Assembly: GCA_035252155.1 (NCBI GenBank)
Contig: DATFDL010000299.1
Span: forward strand, 1 to 18,833
DNA: 18,833 nucleotides
From: JAICLL01 sp035252155
GTDB taxonomy: Bacteria; Planctomycetota; Planctomycetia; Pirellulales; JAICIG01
Direction: 5' to 3'
The position numbers were made by a program, and so were the translations under genes. This document shows, in pieces, positions 17,655 to 18,833 of the stretch; within the stretch, counting starts at the first letter, position 1; the number at the start of each line of letters is the position of its first letter. Under the pieces are notes generated by a model, which had not been told where the DNA came from, did not search any database, and worked only from the letters and a program-made list of their open reading frames with translations.

Positions 17655-18773
17655 ATGGACGAACGAAAAATGCGGTACAGCCTCGGGGCGGTGGCGATTT
17701 TTACCATCGCGGCGGCTGTTTCGATGGTCGGGCTGATCGGCCGCGCCCCGTCGTTGCTCCACGGCACCTATCCGCTTTACGTCAAGTTCAGGCAGGCGCC
17801 GGGTGTGTCTGAGGCGACGCCGGTGCGCAAGTTCGGCATTCGCATCGGCCAGGTCACTGAAATAGGCTTCGCTCCCGATGATTCCGGTGCATTAGTGATG
17901 GTGCAAATCGATGCCAACCGCCGTTTGCGGAAGAATGAAACCTTGAGGGTCAACAGTTCTCTGCTAGGCGACGCGGTGTTAGAAGTCGTCGAAATGGACG
18001 AAGACGAGAATTTGCGAGGTGAATACCATCAGCCGGGCGACACGCTCGAAGGCACCGTTCGCTCCGATCCTTTGCAAGTCATCTCGAACATGGAGGGCGG
18101 CCTGGCCGACGCCATGTCGTCGATTGGCCGCACCAGCGACGAAATCGGGCAACTGGCCCAGAAGGTCAGCGATTTGCTGGGCGGCAACGAAGAGCAGATC
18201 GTGCGGATCGTCGACAAAATGGAAAAGACGATGGACCAGTTGGGCGCCGCAGTCAGCAGCACGCAAGACCTGATGGGCGATCCGGCCTTGCGCGAAAACC
18301 TGCGGCGCACGATGACCGACATGCCCGAAGTGCTGGCCGACGCCCGCGAGGCGATCGGCAGCTTGCGCACCACGCTGTCGGGAGTCGACCGCAACCTGGC
18401 GAACCTCGAGGGTTTTACGCGGCCGTTGGGCGACCGCGGCCCGCAACTGGTGGCCAATCTCGAAAGCTCGGCCGCCAAACTCGACCGGGTGCTCACCGAT
18501 ATGTCAGCGTTCAGCGAATCGCTGAACGCGCCGAGCGGCTCGCTGAGCCAGTTGATCAACAATCCCGACGTTTATCAGCAGCTCAAGTCGGCGGCGATGA
18601 ACATCAACGAGCTGAGCAAAGAGATGCGGCCGATCCTCCGGAATATCGAGGTGCTCACCGACAAGCTTGCCCGGCACCCCGAGGCGCTGCTGCGCCGCAG
18701 CACGGGCGTGAAGTTCAGCCCGTCGGAGATGGGCGTCGAGTCTCTGCCGCCGCGAGGCATTTTTCACAAGTAG
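17655..18773 (+). CDS. mlaD: MlaD-like MCE-domain substrate-binding protein
   Basis: A 372-residue protein with an N-terminal transmembrane anchor (about 8-29) and an MCE domain (about 38-115, including VKFRQAPGVSEATPVRKFGIRIGQV). A long periplasmic region follows, largely alpha-helical or coiled-coil (about 135-345). MCE proteins form hexameric rings that pass lipids to the MlaEF complex; helical extensions build a tunnel, so this protein may form a longer needle-like assembly than the E. coli MlaD of about 180 residues. GGAG precedes the ATG with suitable spacing. The stop codon TAG (18771-18773) lies within a palindromic repeat, so the last residues may have been trimmed or altered by its insertion. 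No MlaC or outer-membrane MlaA gene is seen in the window. Confidence 0.92.
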   Translation: MDERKMRYSLGAVAIFTIAAAVSMVGLIGRAPSLLHGTYPLYVKFRQAPGVSEATPVRKFGIRIGQVTEIGFAPDDSGALVMVQIDANRRLRKNETLRVNSSLLGDAVLEVVEMDEDENLRGEYHQPGDTLEGTVRSDPLQVISNMEGGLADAMSSIGRTSDEIGQLAQKVSDLLGGNEEQIVRIVDKMEKTMDQLGAAVSSTQDLMGDPALRENLRRTMTDMPEVLADAREAIGSLRTTLSGVDRNLANLEGFTRPLGDRGPQLVANLESSAAKLDRVLTDMSAFSESLNAPSGSLSQLINNPDVYQQLKSAAMNINELSKEMRPILRNIEVLTDKLARHPEALLRRSTGVKFSPSEMGVESLPPRGIFHK

Positions 18774-18833
18774 AACGGATTTCATTCCGTTTGCGCCGGC
18801 CGTTCGCCTGTGGCGAACGCGGGAACGGAATGA
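18770..18833. repeat. AACGGAAT palindromic repeat, copy 3, composite, cut by window end
   Basis: The sequence starts with GTAGAACGGA, whose TAG is the mlaD stop. An imperfect palindrome follows with right arm ATTCCGTT (18784-18791). Next comes a perfect 8-bp hairpin CGTTCGCC/GGCGAACG (18801-18808/18812-18819, TGT loop). GAACGGAATGA at 18823-18833 then begins a second palindrome that runs off the window. This palindrome-hairpin-palindrome order matches copy 1 at 962-1027. Confidence 0.82.

Overview
The window looks like a chromosomal segment of a planctomycete, probably a member of the Pirellulales. The basis is a gene pair almost diagnostic for that phylum (a PSCyt1/DUF1549/DUF1553 protein followed by a Tat-exported DUF1501 protein), high GC content, many secreted hypothetical proteins and weak or absent Shine-Dalgarno sites. 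No rRNA, tRNA, CRISPR array, phage gene, transposase or recognisable defence system is visible.

Layout. (1) 1-324, minus: 5' part of a serine dehydrogenase proteinase-like gene that leaves the window. (2) 556-5272, plus: three-gene operon with the cytochrome-type DUF1549/DUF1553 protein, a 43-residue TatA-like membrane peptide, and a DUF1501 protein with a Tat signal. (3) 5319-5933, plus: Uma2-family nuclease-like gene, meeting a minus-strand PfkB sugar kinase (5935-6888) tail to tail. (4) 7073-7786, plus: putative lipoprotein with a strong terminator. (5) 7851-8174: regulatory-looking non-coding stretch, then a secreted Cys/His/Gly-rich small protein (8175-8612) and a very strong terminator. 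(6) 8747-10422, plus: translationally coupled pair of a one-TM hypothetical protein and an HTTM-domain membrane protein. (7) 10563-15155, minus: very large AsmA/TamB-like protein. (8) 15226-15804, plus: DUF421/YetF-like membrane protein. (9) 15925-18773, plus: MlaE-MlaF-MlaD type phospholipid ABC transport operon.

Functionally, the right half is an envelope and lipid-traffic neighbourhood: an AsmA/TamB-like protein next to an MCE (Mla) importer. The left half holds the planctomycete cytochrome/DUF1501 pair, whose role is still poorly defined. The TatA-like peptide is tucked between these two genes and overlaps the start of the Tat-signal gene.

The most unusual content is a set of short dispersed repeats, several of them inserted in frame inside genes. 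They are: (a) palindromes with AACGGAAT/ATTCCGTT arms at 965-1024, 15065-15090 and 18770-18833; (b) two 90-bp elements with 29-bp terminal inverted repeats at 10439-10528 and 13193-13282; (c) an 11-codon tandem duplication with hairpins at 13880-13941; (d) a perfect four-copy heptamer at 15180-15207 in a divergent promoter. Inside genes they lie at domain borders or linkers, and one copy supplies the stop codon of the MCE gene. This resembles the protein-coding palindromic elements of Rickettsia and is the best candidate here for something under-described.
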